From positions 1 through 64,000 of the forward strand of contig NZ_NCST01000077.1 of NCBI RefSeq assembly GCF_002088975.1: a DNA stretch of 64,000 nucleotides, written 5' to 3'. The translations under genes were made by a program, and so were the position numbers. The notes beneath the pieces were generated by a model. The model made no database searches, was not told the origin of the DNA, and saw only the letters and a list, made by a program, of their open reading frames with translations. Positions within the stretch are counted from its first letter, which is position 1; every line of letters starts with the position of its first letter. Source of the DNA: Henriciella aquimarina (lineage in GTDB: Bacteria; Pseudomonadota; Alphaproteobacteria; Caulobacterales; Hyphomonadaceae). Positions 1 through 8,697 of the stretch are shown here, piece after piece.

Positions 1-710
1 ACCGGGGCGATTTCGACCTGATCGTCGTGCCCGAGCATGACGGCCTCGACGGCCCGAACGTCATCCGCACGGTCGGTGCGCCCTCCTATTTCGCCCCGGA
101 CGATATCGAGGAGGCCGGCCAGGCCTTCGCCGATCTCGCCGACGAGAATGGCAAATCCTGCGTCGTCATCCTGGGCGGCGACTCCAAGGCGCACACCTTC
201 TCCGAAGCCGCTGCCGACCGTCTGGCCGAAGATTTCACGCGCCTCTCCGGGCTTGGCTGGCGCCTGCGCATCACGACGTCGCGGCGCACGCCCGTGCCGG
301 TCGTCGCCAGGATGCGTGCGCTCGCCGACCGGATCGGGGCCCGTTTCTGGGCCGGCCCGGAAGACGGGCCGAACCCCTATCTCGCCTGGCTGGTCTATTC
401 CGACGCCGCCATCGTGACCGAAGACAGCGCCAACATGCTCTCGGACGCCGCCTGGCACGGCCTGCCTGTGCATATCGCCAGGCTCGAAGGCACGAGTACG
501 AAGTTCGACCGCCTGCATGAAAGCCTGATCCGGCGCGGCTGTGCCCGCTGGTTCGAAGGCCAGCTGGAGCAATGGACCTATGAGCCCCTGCGCGAGGCCG
601 ACCGGGTCGCCGACGAGATCGTCAAGCGCCTGCTCGCCCGTCATCCGCAGCCGGCCATGAAGGCGCATGGCGACAATGGCGATGTCGTCCTGCCCGACTG
701 GATGCAATGA
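1..710 (+). CDS. ELM1-family protein (C-terminal part)
   Basis: The gene is cut by the left window edge; the frame is open from base 3. The visible 235 or so residues match the bacterial relatives of mitochondrial fission protein ELM1, a glycosyltransferase-B-like fold of unknown activity. Typical features are the VVILGGDSK strand-loop, the ITTSRRTP motif and the VTEDSANMLSDA segment near the C-terminus, which in GT-B proteins lies where a sugar nucleotide would bind. Family membership is fairly secure; the biochemical role is not known. It ends 80 bases before the cation exporter. Confidence 0.8.
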   Translation, partial: RGDFDLIVVPEHDGLDGPNVIRTVGAPSYFAPDDIEEAGQAFADLADENGKSCVVILGGDSKAHTFSEAAADRLAEDFTRLSGLGWRLRITTSRRTPVPVVARMRALADRIGARFWAGPEDGPNPYLAWLVYSDAAIVTEDSANMLSDAAWHGLPVHIARLEGTSTKFDRLHESLIRRGCARWFEGQLEQWTYEPLREADRVADEIVKRLLARHPQPAMKAHGDNGDVVLPDWMQ

Positions 711-789
711 AACGGAATAACATATCTAGAATATTGTTTTTTCTGTATTTTTATTGACTCTCCGCCGGAGTCTCCTCATTTCTTGGCGC

Positions 790-1701
790 ATGGCCCACGA
801 CCACGCCCATTCGCACGATCATTCCCACGGGCACTCGCACGCGCCCGCCGTCGACACTGCCGATGCGCGCAAGCGGGTGGCGCTTGCCGCTTTTCTGACC
901 TTCGCGTTCATGATCGCCGAAGTGGTGGGCGGGGTCATCTCCGGCTCGCTCGCCCTGCTGGCCGATGCGGCGCACATGCTGACCGATGCCGGCTCGCTCG
1001 CGCTGGCCTGGCTTGGCTTCAAGCTGGCCGAGCGTCCCGTCTACGACCGGCGCAGTTTTGGCTGGGCGCGCTTCAAGATCCTCGCTGCCTTCGTCAACGG
1101 CATGGCCCTGCTTCTGCTAGCCGCCTGGATCATCTTCGAGGCGGTCCAGCGCCTGATCACGCCGGAACCGGTCATGGGCAATGTCCTGATGGGCGTCGCG
1201 ATTGCCGGACTGCTGGTGAACATTCTCGCCTTTGTCCTGCTGCATGGCGGCGACCAGGAAGACCTCAACCTGCAGGGCGCGCTCTGGCATGTCGCTGGCG
1301 ATCTGCTCGGCTCGGTCGCGGCCATTGCAGCTGCGCTGGTGATTATCTTCACCGGCTGGATGCCGATCGACCCGCTGCTCTCCATGCTCGTCGCCGGGCT
1401 GATCATCATTGGCGGCGTGCGCGTAACCCTGCAATCGGCCCACATCCTGATCGAGGGCGTCCCCTCCGGACTGGAGCCGGCCGACATCAAGGCCGACCTC
1501 GAAGCCCATCTCACGGATGCCGCGAAGATCGGCCACATCCACGCCTGGGCGCTGACAGAGCAGAAACCGCTCGTCACACTGGAAGTCACCGCGAAGGACG
1601 GCGTCTGCCTCGATACGCTCCGCAAGGCGGTGAAGGACCGCCTGGAAGAGAAGTTCGGTGTCAGCCACGCCACGGTGGAAGTGCGCAAGCCTGTGCAATA
1701 G
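790..1701 (+). CDS. CDF-family cation efflux transporter (CzcD/ZitB type)
   Basis: Inner-membrane exporter of Zn2+ or similar divalent cations driven by proton exchange. The N-terminus is a histidine-rich metal-binding tail (repeated HxH within residues 3-17), followed by six hydrophobic helices. The signature LLADAAHMLTDA gives the HxxxD metal site in TM2, and the GDLLGSVAA segment belongs to TM5. A cytoplasmic C-terminal ferredoxin-like domain follows. The length of 303 residues is normal. The ATG at 790 is preferred over the upstream one at 754 because the His-rich tail starts exactly there. Confidence 0.93.
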   Translation: MAHDHAHSHDHSHGHSHAPAVDTADARKRVALAAFLTFAFMIAEVVGGVISGSLALLADAAHMLTDAGSLALAWLGFKLAERPVYDRRSFGWARFKILAAFVNGMALLLLAAWIIFEAVQRLITPEPVMGNVLMGVAIAGLLVNILAFVLLHGGDQEDLNLQGALWHVAGDLLGSVAAIAAALVIIFTGWMPIDPLLSMLVAGLIIIGGVRVTLQSAHILIEGVPSGLEPADIKADLEAHLTDAAKIGHIHAWALTEQKPLVTLEVTAKDGVCLDTLRKAVKDRLEEKFGVSHATVEVRKPVQ

Positions 1702-1798
1702 TCCTGCTTCACGCCGGGTTGAGCAGGCCGGGGGTTTATTCACGGCCCAAGAATCCCCATACCTGTGGGCTGAGACAGACCAGACTGGAGCACGGGTG

Positions 1799-2767
1799 AT
1801 GAGTGAGACCCTCCATTCCGAAATCCTGATCATCGGGTCCGGCCCTGCCGGCTGGACCGCCGCCATCTATGCTGCCCGCGCCATGCGCGACACGCGCGTC
1901 GTGGCCGGCCTGCAGCCGGGCGGTCAGCTGACCATCACGACCGAAGTCGAGAACTATCCGGGTTTTGCCGAGATCCAGGGCCCCGAGCTCATGGAGAAGA
2001 TGCGTGAGCATGCCGAGAAGATGGGCACGAAAGTCTCCGAGGATCACATCGCCGAAGTCGACTTCGAGACCCGGCCCTTCAAGGCGGTTGGTGAAAGCGG
2101 GACGGTCTATACAGCAGACGCCATTGTCATCTCCACCGGCGCCCAGGCGAAGTGGCTTGGCCTGCCGAGCGAGGAGAAGTTCCAGGGCTTCGGCGTGTCG
2201 GCCTGTGCGACCTGCGACGGCTTCTTCTATCGCGGCAAGGAAGTGATCGTGGTCGGCGGCGGCAACACCGCCGTGGAAGAAGCGCTCTTCCTGACCAATT
2301 TTGCCTCCAAGGTCACCGTGGTGCACCGCCGGGATTCCCTGCGTGCGGAAAAGATCCTGCAGGACCGGCTGTTCAAGCACCCCAAGGTCGAGATGCTCTG
2401 GGACACGGTTCTGGAAGAAGTGATCGGCGACGAGAACCCGCTTGGCGTGACCGGTGCCAAACTCAAGAACATCCAGACGGGCGAGGAATTCACGCGCGAT
2501 GTGCATGGCGTCTTCATCGCCATTGGCCACGCCCCGCAGACCGAGCTCTTCAAGGGCAAGCTCGACATGAAAGCCAATGGCTACATCATCACCGAGCCGG
2601 GCACGACGAAGACGAACGTTCCGGGCGTCTATGCCGCTGGCGACGTGACCGACGAGACCTATCGACAGGCTGTCACTGCCGCCGGGATGGGCTGCATGGC
2701 CGCGCTCGAGGCCGAGCACTGGCTGGAAGAGCAGACCGCCATCGAGGAAGCCGTCGCGGCCGAATAG
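1799..2767 (+). CDS. trxB: Thioredoxin-disulfide reductase
   Basis: Cytoplasmic NADPH-dependent FAD enzyme that keeps thioredoxin reduced. It has the N-terminal FAD GxGxxG (GSGPAGWTAA), the redox-active CATCDG pair, the NADPH-binding GGGNTAVEEA segment and the C-terminal AGDVTDETYRQ FAD motif. At 322 residues it has the usual bacterial length. An upstream in-frame extension exists, but the FAD fold begins right after the ATG at 1799. Confidence 0.96.
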   Translation: MSETLHSEILIIGSGPAGWTAAIYAARAMRDTRVVAGLQPGGQLTITTEVENYPGFAEIQGPELMEKMREHAEKMGTKVSEDHIAEVDFETRPFKAVGESGTVYTADAIVISTGAQAKWLGLPSEEKFQGFGVSACATCDGFFYRGKEVIVVGGGNTAVEEALFLTNFASKVTVVHRRDSLRAEKILQDRLFKHPKVEMLWDTVLEEVIGDENPLGVTGAKLKNIQTGEEFTRDVHGVFIAIGHAPQTELFKGKLDMKANGYIITEPGTTKTNVPGVYAAGDVTDETYRQAVTAAGMGCMAALEAEHWLEEQTAIEEAVAAE

Positions 2768-2876
2768 GTGGCGCCTTTCCGGCAGACCGTCCGACCGTAT
2801 GGCAAGCGCCGCTACGGTCCCGCTCCAATGAAGCGAAACGCTGGACGGGGCCAATCCCGTCGATAAAGTAACAGTC

Positions 2877-3884
2877 ATGATCCGGTTCACCCTGGCAGCT
2901 TTTCTGACCAGTCTTCTCCCGCTTGCGCCGGCCTCCGCCCAGCCGGAGGACTTGCGTGCGGCCATCGATGCCTATCTCGCCGAGGACTATCGCCACATCG
3001 AGATCATCGCCCGCCATGCCGAGGATGGCGTCCCGGAGGCGATTGCCGTGCTCGGACAGGCCTATCTCTATGGCTATGGCATCGAGATCGACCGCCCCCT
3101 GGGCGTCGCCCTGCTCGAACAGGCCGCCAGCCTCGGGGAGCGCTCTTCGCTCGTCCATCTCGGCCGCGTCTTCGAGTTCGGCGTCGAGGGTATTCCACCG
3201 GACCCGAAGGCCGCCGCGAAATGGTATGTCCAGGCCGCCCAGGGCGGGGACACTACCTCGGCACCAGCCGCCCTGAAGCGTCTGCCGGCCGACATCGTGA
3301 TCGCCGCCGGCGGGGCCGCCTGGGCCAGCGAACCCGCGCCGGACGCCCCTGCTGCCGGGGCTCCTGCCACTTCCTCCGAGACACCCATCTCGGCAGAGAA
3401 GGCGCCGTCCCCGGCCAGCGCGATTCTCGGCACTGCGACCGCGCCCCCGCCGCTCATCATGAATGACAAGACGCGCTTTCCCATTTTCGCCGACACCCAG
3501 CTCAGCCCGATCGGTGACGCCGCAGCGAGCTGCTTTGTCGTTCTGCGTCCGGAGATCGAGCGCCAGAAGCTGGCCCTCGAAAGCCTGATGACGCTGAACG
3601 GCGCCGGGGTGGAGGCCCGCTCCGGTTCCCGCTCATCGCGCTACAGCGAGCTCGCCAACACCGACCGCCAGCTCACCGCCATGAGCGAGGCCCTGCGCGC
3701 CAGCGAAAACCTCCTGGCCGATCCCGCTCGCAATGGCGGGCTCAATGCCGAGGCGGTGCGCCTGGCGCTGGTGCCCCACCGCGATGCCCTCGCCAACCGT
3801 CCGGACAGTGGCCCGGGGGCCACCTTTTGCGGCCAGCGCCTGATCCAGCTTATCGGCGAAAGCGCCGGCTGGCCCGAGCGCTAG
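2877..3884 (+). CDS. Secreted Sel1/TPR-like repeat protein
   Basis: 335 residues starting with a signal peptide (hydrophobic residues 3-16, then an ASA-type cleavage site near 19-21). Residues about 25-120 contain Sel1-like repeats, for example AVLGQAYLYGYGIEID and KWYVQAAQGGD. An Ala/Pro-rich linker follows, then a C-terminal part of about 150 residues that I do not recognise. Sel1 repeats normally mediate protein-protein contacts, so it is probably a periplasmic scaffold or adaptor. Confidence 0.7.
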   Translation: MIRFTLAAFLTSLLPLAPASAQPEDLRAAIDAYLAEDYRHIEIIARHAEDGVPEAIAVLGQAYLYGYGIEIDRPLGVALLEQAASLGERSSLVHLGRVFEFGVEGIPPDPKAAAKWYVQAAQGGDTTSAPAALKRLPADIVIAAGGAAWASEPAPDAPAAGAPATSSETPISAEKAPSPASAILGTATAPPPLIMNDKTRFPIFADTQLSPIGDAAASCFVVLRPEIERQKLALESLMTLNGAGVEARSGSRSSRYSELANTDRQLTAMSEALRASENLLADPARNGGLNAEAVRLALVPHRDALANRPDSGPGATFCGQRLIQLIGESAGWPER

Positions 3885-3895
3885 TCCTCCACCGC

Positions 3896-4651
3896 CTAGA
3901 GCAGGCTGGCCGCCAGCGCCTCGATGTCCCGGCGCGAATGGCTGGTGACATATTGCCGGAAGGAGAGCGCCCGGCTCTGCATCATCTCCGCCAGCGCGGT
4001 GTCGGGATGGGCAGCCGCCGCACGCGCGAGCGAGGCCTCGATTTCGTCGCGATACTTGCGAGCATTGAGAGAGGCGAGCGCGCGGGCGAACTGCCAGTCA
4101 ATGGAGAGATCCGCCTCGCCAGTCTGGGTCGCCGCGCGGTAATGGCGCCGGGCCTGGCCCATGCTCGCCCCCATGAAGGCCGCGCCCAGCCCGCCGCCGC
4201 GGCGGATCACCTCGATGTTCCAGATCGCGAGAAAGCCATGCGCATAGACATTGTCCGGATCGTCCTCGAGCACCGACTGCACCAGGTCGCAGGCGGTGCG
4301 GCCATAGCCGGACTCCAGCGCCTCGCCCGTACTCATCGCGCGCGACTTGAGCGACAGCGCGATGGCAAGCTGCAGGCGCGCCTCGATATGCTCCGGATCC
4401 GCCTCCAGCGCGCGCCGCGCCAGGGCCTCTGCCCGATCGAGCTGCAGAGGCGCCGGCGCGCCACTCGCAACTGCCTCGGCCAGAAACGACCGGGCCGCAT
4501 AAGCGAGATTGTCGGCCCCGCCCTCGGCTTCGGCGATCCGCGCCGCGTCCAGAAAGCGCCCCGCATTGAAAGCCGTTTCCGCCCGTTCGGCCATGGCAGG
4601 CCAGACGGCGAGCAAGCTGATCAGCACGGAGACAGCGAGCATCTTCTTCAT
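3896..4651 (-). CDS. Periplasmic TPR-like protein
   Basis: 251 residues with an N-terminal signal peptide ending in PAMA near residue 21, followed by helical TPR-like repeats (AEALARRALEADPEHIEARLQ is a clear TPR). It is convergent with the Sel1 gene, leaving an 11-base gap, and divergent from the LhgO-like gene. The same frame stays open far upstream, but that extension is antisense to the real gene at 4718-5833. The start with a signal peptide at 4651 is therefore chosen. Confidence 0.75.
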   Translation of the reverse strand: MKKMLAVSVLISLLAVWPAMAERAETAFNAGRFLDAARIAEAEGGADNLAYAARSFLAEAVASGAPAPLQLDRAEALARRALEADPEHIEARLQLAIALSLKSRAMSTGEALESGYGRTACDLVQSVLEDDPDNVYAHGFLAIWNIEVIRRGGGLGAAFMGASMGQARRHYRAATQTGEADLSIDWQFARALASLNARKYRDEIEASLARAAAAHPDTALAEMMQSRALSFRQYVTSHSRRDIEALAASLL

Positions 4652-4717
4652 TGCCGGTGGCAATCTAGCGCGAATTGATGCCTCGCCCAATCGCGCATTT
4701 GCGACTAGATCGGGCAT

Positions 4718-5833
4718 ATGGAAACGCTTGAAGCCGACCTTGTCGTGATTGGTGCCGGTGTCATCGGCCTCGCCGTGGCGCGCGCGGCCGCCATGAAAGG
4801 CCGCGACGTCATCATCGCCGAGGCCGAAGAAGCCATCGCCGTGCATACCTCCTCGCGCAATTCCGAGGTGATCCATGCCGGGCTCTATTATCCGACCGGC
4901 TCGCTGAAGGCGCGCTTCTGCGTCGCCGGGCGGCGCCAGCTCTATGCCTATCTCGACACCCATGGCGTGGCCTACAAGAATTGCGGCAAGCTGGTTGTCG
5001 CGCATGCCGACGAGGCCGACGGGCTGTCCGATATCCTCAAGCGCGCCCAGGCCAATGGCGTGGAAGACCTCAAGCTGATCAGCGGCAAGGCGGCCCGTGA
5101 CATCGAGCCCGCCCTCAGCCCGGAGATCACCGCCGCGATCCGCTCGCCCGTCTCCGGCATCTTCGACAGCCATGGCTATTTCCTCGCCCTGCGCGGAGAG
5201 CTGGAAGACCATGGCGGCATGATCGCCTTTGCCACCCCCATCGACCGCGGCGCCGTCACAGCCAGCGGCGTCGAACTCGTCACCGGCGGCGACACGCCGG
5301 TGCGCATCACCGCGCGCAGCGTCGTCAATGCCGCCGGACACAATGCCGTCGCCCTCGCCCGGCGTATCGACGGCCCGCACCTGCAGGACGGCCTGCCGAC
5401 GCCGCGCTTCGTGAAGGGCAGCTATTTCGCCATCCAGGGCCGCACGCCCTTCTCCCGCCTCATCTATCCGATGCCGGGCCGCGCGAGCCTCGGCCTGCAT
5501 CTCACCGTGGATCTGTCCGGGCGCGGCAAGCTCGGCCCCGATGCCGAATGGCTGCCCGAGGAGGCCGCCCCGCCCTTCGACTACCGCGTCGACCCGGCGC
5601 GCGCGGAGCATTTCTACGCCTCCGCCCGGCGCTACTGGCCCGGTCTGCCGGACGGCGCGCTCGCGCCCGACTATGCCGGCGTGCGCCCCAAGATCGTCGG
5701 CCCCGGCGAGCCATCGGGCGATTTCAGGATCGGCACGGTCGATACCCGCCTCGTCAATCTCATCGGCATCGAGAGCCCCGGCCTCACCTCCTCGCTCGCC
5801 CTTGCCGATCATGTCGCAGAGCTGCTGGATTAG
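4718..5833 (+). CDS. FAD-dependent oxidoreductase, L-2-hydroxyglutarate oxidase-like
   Basis: DAO/GlpO-fold flavoenzyme of 371 residues. The N-terminal Rossmann motif is VVIGAGVIGLAVARAAA. SSRNSEVIHAGLYY is typical of the LhgO/YgaF family, and GHNAVALA and a C-terminal GIESPGLTSSLA complete the FAD site. The probable reaction is oxidation of L-2-hydroxyglutarate or a related 2-hydroxy acid; substrate is inferred from family only. It is the last host gene before the tRNA attachment site. Confidence 0.87.
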   Translation: METLEADLVVIGAGVIGLAVARAAAMKGRDVIIAEAEEAIAVHTSSRNSEVIHAGLYYPTGSLKARFCVAGRRQLYAYLDTHGVAYKNCGKLVVAHADEADGLSDILKRAQANGVEDLKLISGKAARDIEPALSPEITAAIRSPVSGIFDSHGYFLALRGELEDHGGMIAFATPIDRGAVTASGVELVTGGDTPVRITARSVVNAAGHNAVALARRIDGPHLQDGLPTPRFVKGSYFAIQGRTPFSRLIYPMPGRASLGLHLTVDLSGRGKLGPDAEWLPEEAAPPFDYRVDPARAEHFYASARRYWPGLPDGALAPDYAGVRPKIVGPGEPSGDFRIGTVDTRLVNLIGIESPGLTSSLALADHVAELLD

Positions 5834-5927
5834 GCGGTTGCGAAGCCGGGTCAGACTGTGTATTCAGCCCGCTTCGGACCCGCATGGCGGTCGTCCGGAA
5901 ACTGCCTCGCGGCAATCGAATGGCCAT

Positions 5928-6004
5928 GGTTGGGTAGCTCAGCTGGTTAGAGCGCATGACTCATAATCATGAGGTCGGGAGTTCAAGTCTCCCTCCAACC
6001 ACCA
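5928..6004 (+). tRNA. tRNA-Met (anticodon CAT)
   Basis: The cloverleaf can be drawn by eye: acceptor GGTTGGG pairs with TCCAACC, a D arm with GCTC/GAGC, an anticodon stem CATGA/TCATG around the loop CTCATAA, a T stem GGGAG/CTCCC and an encoded CCA end. A CAT anticodon could also mean tRNA-Ile2 (lysidine-modified), but the acceptor looks like an elongator Met tRNA. The phage integrated here and its repeat restores the 3' half, so the gene stays intact. Confidence 0.93.
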
Positions 6005-6007
6005 TTC
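5956..6007. repeat. attL, 52-bp direct repeat
   Basis: Identical to 59183-59234. It starts in the anticodon stem of tRNA-Met and ends three bases after the encoded CCA. The copies differ at the bases just outside (c versus a on the left, a versus c on the right), so the boundaries are exact. Confidence 0.95.
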
Positions 6008-6040
6008 ACGACGGGGCTCTCAGCGATTTCAGGTGAAGCC

Positions 6041-6072
6041 GTTCGGACCTCGTTCGGACCCGCGTTCGGACA
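6041..6072. repeat. Three direct repeats, candidate integrase arm sites
   Basis: GTTCGGACC at 6041-6049, again at 6052-6060, and GTTCGGACA at 6064-6072, spaced 11 and 12 bp, about one helical turn. They lie just inside attL. TTCGGACC recurs twice in the short gap between integrase and attR, which suggests arm-type binding sites for the tyrosine recombinase. Confidence 0.55.
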
Positions 6073-6099
6073 TCGGTGTTCCGGGCGCGTTCCAAGCAT

Positions 6100-6133
6100 A
6101 AAAAAATGCCCCGAGCCGTGAGGCCCGAGGCAT
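6100..6133 (-). terminator. Intrinsic terminator at end of the late operon
   Basis: On the minus strand an imperfect GC-rich stem (ATGCCtCGGGC paired with GCtCGGGGCAT) is followed by seven T residues at 6106-6100. It lies after the last leftward prophage gene and would stop late transcription before it reaches the tRNA. Confidence 0.8.
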
Positions 6134-6163
6134 TCGTATTCCTGCGACGGATTGCGGAGCGGG

Positions 6164-6361
6164 TCAGGCTTCGCGGCGTTTCATTTTTGCCGGCGTCGAA
6201 GGTGATCGAGATCGGGCGTTCAGTTCGCCGACCTCCCGCTTCAGATCCTCCACGACTTGATCGAGTGTGAGTCTCACGGCTGCGCGGACAAGCTTTACGC
6301 CGTCGTCATCGCGATGCTTCCGAGCTTCTTCCAGGCAGGCCTTTGCTTTGCGCATCATCAT
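6164..6361 (-). CDS. Small hypothetical prophage protein
   Basis: 65 residues, last gene of the leftward operon. Mostly helical and charged with a basic C-terminal tail; no family recognised. Its start overlaps the stop of the preceding membrane protein by four bases (ATGA type), which indicates translational coupling and supports it being real. Confidence 0.5.
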   Translation of the reverse strand: MMMRKAKACLEEARKHRDDDGVKLVRAAVRLTLDQVVEDLKREVGELNARSRSPSTPAKMKRREA

Positions 6362-6648
6362 CCCTTGCCCTCCAGGAGGCTTCGGATTTCGATAATGTCT
6401 TCACGCATCTTGGCCATGCTCTGAACGCTTTCGGCTGCGACCTTGATGGCGTCGACCGCCTTCATGAGCTGGGCGACGTCATCACGGGCATCTTCCTTTG
6501 CCGCAGTTGCTAAAGCGATATTGTCGCGAGAAAGTTCAAGGATCGTCTCGTCTTTCTTGTTCAGCTTCTGCCAGAGCGCCACAAAGGCCCCGGAGATAGC
6601 TGCCCCTATCGGGACAAAGACTATCGTAAGAAGCGTTTCCATATTCAT
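6358..6648 (-). CDS. Small membrane protein with coiled coil (possible holin or spanin role)
   Basis: 96 residues: one hydrophobic helix at about 5-27 (LLTIVFVPIGAAISGAFVALW), then a long charged helix with heptad-like spacing. It lies downstream of the endolysin, so a role in lysis is plausible, but the sequence does not show which component it would be. The ATG at 6648 is chosen because the hydrophobic segment begins there. Confidence 0.55.
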   Translation of the reverse strand: MNMETLLTIVFVPIGAAISGAFVALWQKLNKKDETILELSRDNIALATAAKEDARDDVAQLMKAVDAIKVAAESVQSMAKMREDIIEIRSLLEGKG

Positions 6649-6786
6649 GCCGTCTCCATGGATTGGATGGGTTCGGCCTCCGTCGCGCCCCGCGAGTGAC
6701 CCAGTGTGGAAGAATGCAGCCGGGCAGACAGCCCCCAAGCCCCTGCCCGGCTGCGGTGACGCCCGCTTATCAGGCGTCAGCGGACG

Positions 6787-7104
6787 TCAGCCTTCGAGCT
6801 GGGCCCGAAGCTTCTCGGTGTTCGCTGCGATGGTCGCAGAGTTCGCCTTCAGACGCTCAAGCTGGGCATCGAGCGCAGCATCGTCGATCCGGCCGTTGTC
6901 GTCGATGATCTGCTGCAGGAGGTCGGCAGCTTCCTTCACATCAGCGGCCATATCCTTGTCCAACTGGATGCCGAGACGGGTATAGCGGGTTGCGCTCTCG
7001 ACGATATCGAGGGCGGTGTCGATGACCTTGTTCTGACCTTCGAAGATGCGAGCGACCTGTTGGGCGCGCTCGATCATGGTCAGCCATTCGGTGAGATTGA
7101 ACAT
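6787..7104 (-). CDS. Hypothetical helical prophage protein
   Basis: 105 residues, all-helical in appearance with a coiled-coil-like C-terminal half (LERLKANSATIAANTEKLRAQLE). No signal peptide or membrane segment. It sits between the lipoprotein and the small membrane protein in the post-lysin cluster; no family recognised. Confidence 0.5.
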   Translation of the reverse strand: MFNLTEWLTMIERAQQVARIFEGQNKVIDTALDIVESATRYTRLGIQLDKDMAADVKEAADLLQQIIDDNGRIDDAALDAQLERLKANSATIAANTEKLRAQLEG

Positions 7105-7152
7105 GGGAATGTTCCTTTCGGGGGATAGAGGAAATCGGGGGAGAGGCGGCGA

Positions 7153-7686
7153 CTACAGGTCGCCGAGCTCGTCAAAGATCGGCTTCGCCTCGTCCCACTT
7201 CTCGGTCAGGACACCATAGGCATCTGCGGCCTCACGGAGCAGGCTGGCCGGCGGGGGAACACCTTCGGACTCATAGCGAAGCACTTCACCGTGGAGGTAG
7301 ACGAAAGCATCAATGGCCCGGTTCAGCGCCTTGGCAACCGGGGCGGCCTTGGCTTCGAGTTCACCGGCCTTGATGGCCGTCTTGATGAGGGCCTCGTCGC
7401 CAGAGCCGTCAGCGGCTTCCTGGAGGTTGATCACGGACTTCTGGGCAACCTCATAGGCCAGCAGGCCGGCAAAGGCCTCACAGGCCACGCGGTCGCCGGT
7501 CTCGGCGATTTCAGACGCACGGGCCTCGTCGGTCGGAAGCTGCTCGCAGGCAGCGGATATGTCAGCGACCGGCGGGAGGCCGACCTTCGAGCGAACATCG
7601 TTCAGTTGGGTGCAGGCGACGCAGGAGACCGCGCCGAACAGCATGACCGCGCCGAGCACGGCCCACTTCATCGGGGATAGTGACAT
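7153..7686 (-). CDS. Putative prophage lipoprotein
   Basis: 177 residues. The N-terminus has a hydrophobic stretch (about 8-20) and two possible lipobox cysteines (AVSC and CVAC). The remainder is helical and soluble. A lipoprotein downstream of an endolysin recalls an outer spanin, but this one is larger than most, so the role is only suggested by position. Confidence 0.55.
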   Translation of the reverse strand: MSLSPMKWAVLGAVMLFGAVSCVACTQLNDVRSKVGLPPVADISAACEQLPTDEARASEIAETGDRVACEAFAGLLAYEVAQKSVINLQEAADGSGDEALIKTAIKAGELEAKAAPVAKALNRAIDAFVYLHGEVLRYESEGVPPPASLLREAADAYGVLTEKWDEAKPIFDELGDL

Positions 7687-7714
7687 GGGGGATTTCCTTT
7701 CGGGGTTTCAGTCA

Positions 7715-7750
7715 CAAAAAGCCCGCCTGCCTGACTGGCGGGGCGGGTTA
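7715..7750 (-). terminator. Hairpin with T-tract after the endolysin gene
   Basis: On the minus strand a GC-rich stem (GGCGGG half pairs) ends in CTTTTTG at 7721-7715. It lies between the endolysin and the lipoprotein gene and may attenuate or end transcripts there. Confidence 0.55.
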
Positions 7751-7794
7751 CGCAGACCGGCCGCACACACTCGCGGACGGACATTCGGTGAGGA

Positions 7795-8268
7795 TCAGGC
7801 GGGGTGGATCTCGAAGTGGGGGCCATCTAAAAAATCGGGTCCCGGATGGCGCACGGCGTATTCCTGGACGGCCTGCTTGAGCCCGTCCGCCGTGCCGGGC
7901 AGCTCGTCGAGCATGCGGTCCCACACGCCGCCCCAGCGCAGACGCACGCCAACCTCATCGGCAGCCGCGTGCATGGCGGCGGCTATCGGATAGATGAGCG
8001 GCCATTCCCAGCGAAGCTGACCATTCACATACGGCACGAGATCGACCGCATGGCCGTATCCATCCGGCTGGGTGAGGTGACGGGAGTTCATCGTCTTGGA
8101 CGCACCGCGCGCAACCAGCCGCTCCTGCTCGGCCGGCGAGCGGATACCGTCATGCACGGAGAAGTCCTGCGGGGTCGTGGCAATGGCCTTCTCGACACAG
8201 CGCACAAGATCGGGGTGCACGCCGGTCAGCTCACTTCGTGACCGGGCGCCCAGCTTGAAACCTGACAT
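7795..8268 (-). CDS. Endolysin, M15-type peptidase (L-alanyl-D-glutamate/VanY-like)
   Basis: 157 residues covering one peptidase M15 domain. Zinc ligands and catalytic residues are visible as SRHL...GYGHAVDLVPY (HxxxxxxD) and DGPHFEIHP near the C-terminus; DGIRSPAEQERLVARGASKT is the typical N-terminal loop. It cleaves peptidoglycan cross-bridge peptides at the end of the lytic cycle. There is no signal peptide, so it would need a holin. The ATG at 8268 gives the standard N-terminus; the upstream extension is not needed. Confidence 0.88.
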   Translation of the reverse strand: MSGFKLGARSRSELTGVHPDLVRCVEKAIATTPQDFSVHDGIRSPAEQERLVARGASKTMNSRHLTQPDGYGHAVDLVPYVNGQLRWEWPLIYPIAAAMHAAADEVGVRLRWGGVWDRMLDELPGTADGLKQAVQEYAVRHPGPDFLDGPHFEIHPA

Positions 8269-8296
8269 GGGGGCCGCCTTTTCGGGTTGCGGATAC

Positions 8297-8323
8297 AAAA
8301 AAGGCCACACCTGAAGCATGGCC
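8297..8323 (-). terminator. Intrinsic terminator upstream of the endolysin
   Basis: Minus-strand hairpin GGCCAtgC...GtgTGGCC followed by six T residues (8302-8297). It lies between the gene at 8349-8675 and the endolysin, so the lysis gene may have its own level of expression. Confidence 0.55.
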
Positions 8324-8348
8324 GTGATCGGTCGGAACATGGGGTCTG

Positions 8349-8675
8349 CTACTCGGTAACGCCTTCCGGCAGCTGATCATCCTCCGGAAGCGTCGGCGCC
8401 ACATTCATCAGAACCGTGAGCGCCTCCGAGGCCTTGCCGAACCATTGGCCGAGATTGATCAGCTCGGCACAACCGCAGAGAAGCTTGCGGCCCTCGTCAT
8501 CGAGTGTTTGCTCGCTGTCGTTTTCGACCTCCTTCAGAAGATCGAAGCACGCCACGAACATCGGCACCGGCGGCTTCGAGAGCGCGCCATAGAATGCGCC
8601 CTCGATGCTCTCTGGCGGCACATAGGATTGCAGGGCTTCCCGGACGGCCGGGACGGTGTTCGGGTAGGTACTCAT
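8349..8675 (-). CDS. Hypothetical prophage protein
   Basis: 108 residues, acidic, no signal or membrane segment. Located between the tail fibre genes and the endolysin. No recognised family; position would suit a tail-fibre chaperone, but nothing in the sequence shows it. Confidence 0.5.
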   Translation of the reverse strand: MSTYPNTVPAVREALQSYVPPESIEGAFYGALSKPPVPMFVACFDLLKEVENDSEQTLDDEGRKLLCGCAELINLGQWFGKASEALTVLMNVAPTLPEDDQLPEGVTE

Positions 8676-8697
8676 GGGGACTCCTGACGGTGACAGG

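Noticed and set aside
1736-2965. 409-codon minus-strand frame over trxB
   Set aside because: Register shadow of trxB with no domain pattern.
3896-5812. 638-codon minus-strand frame
   Set aside because: Only its last 251 codons are a gene (signal peptide at 4651); the rest is antisense in codon register to the LhgO-like gene.
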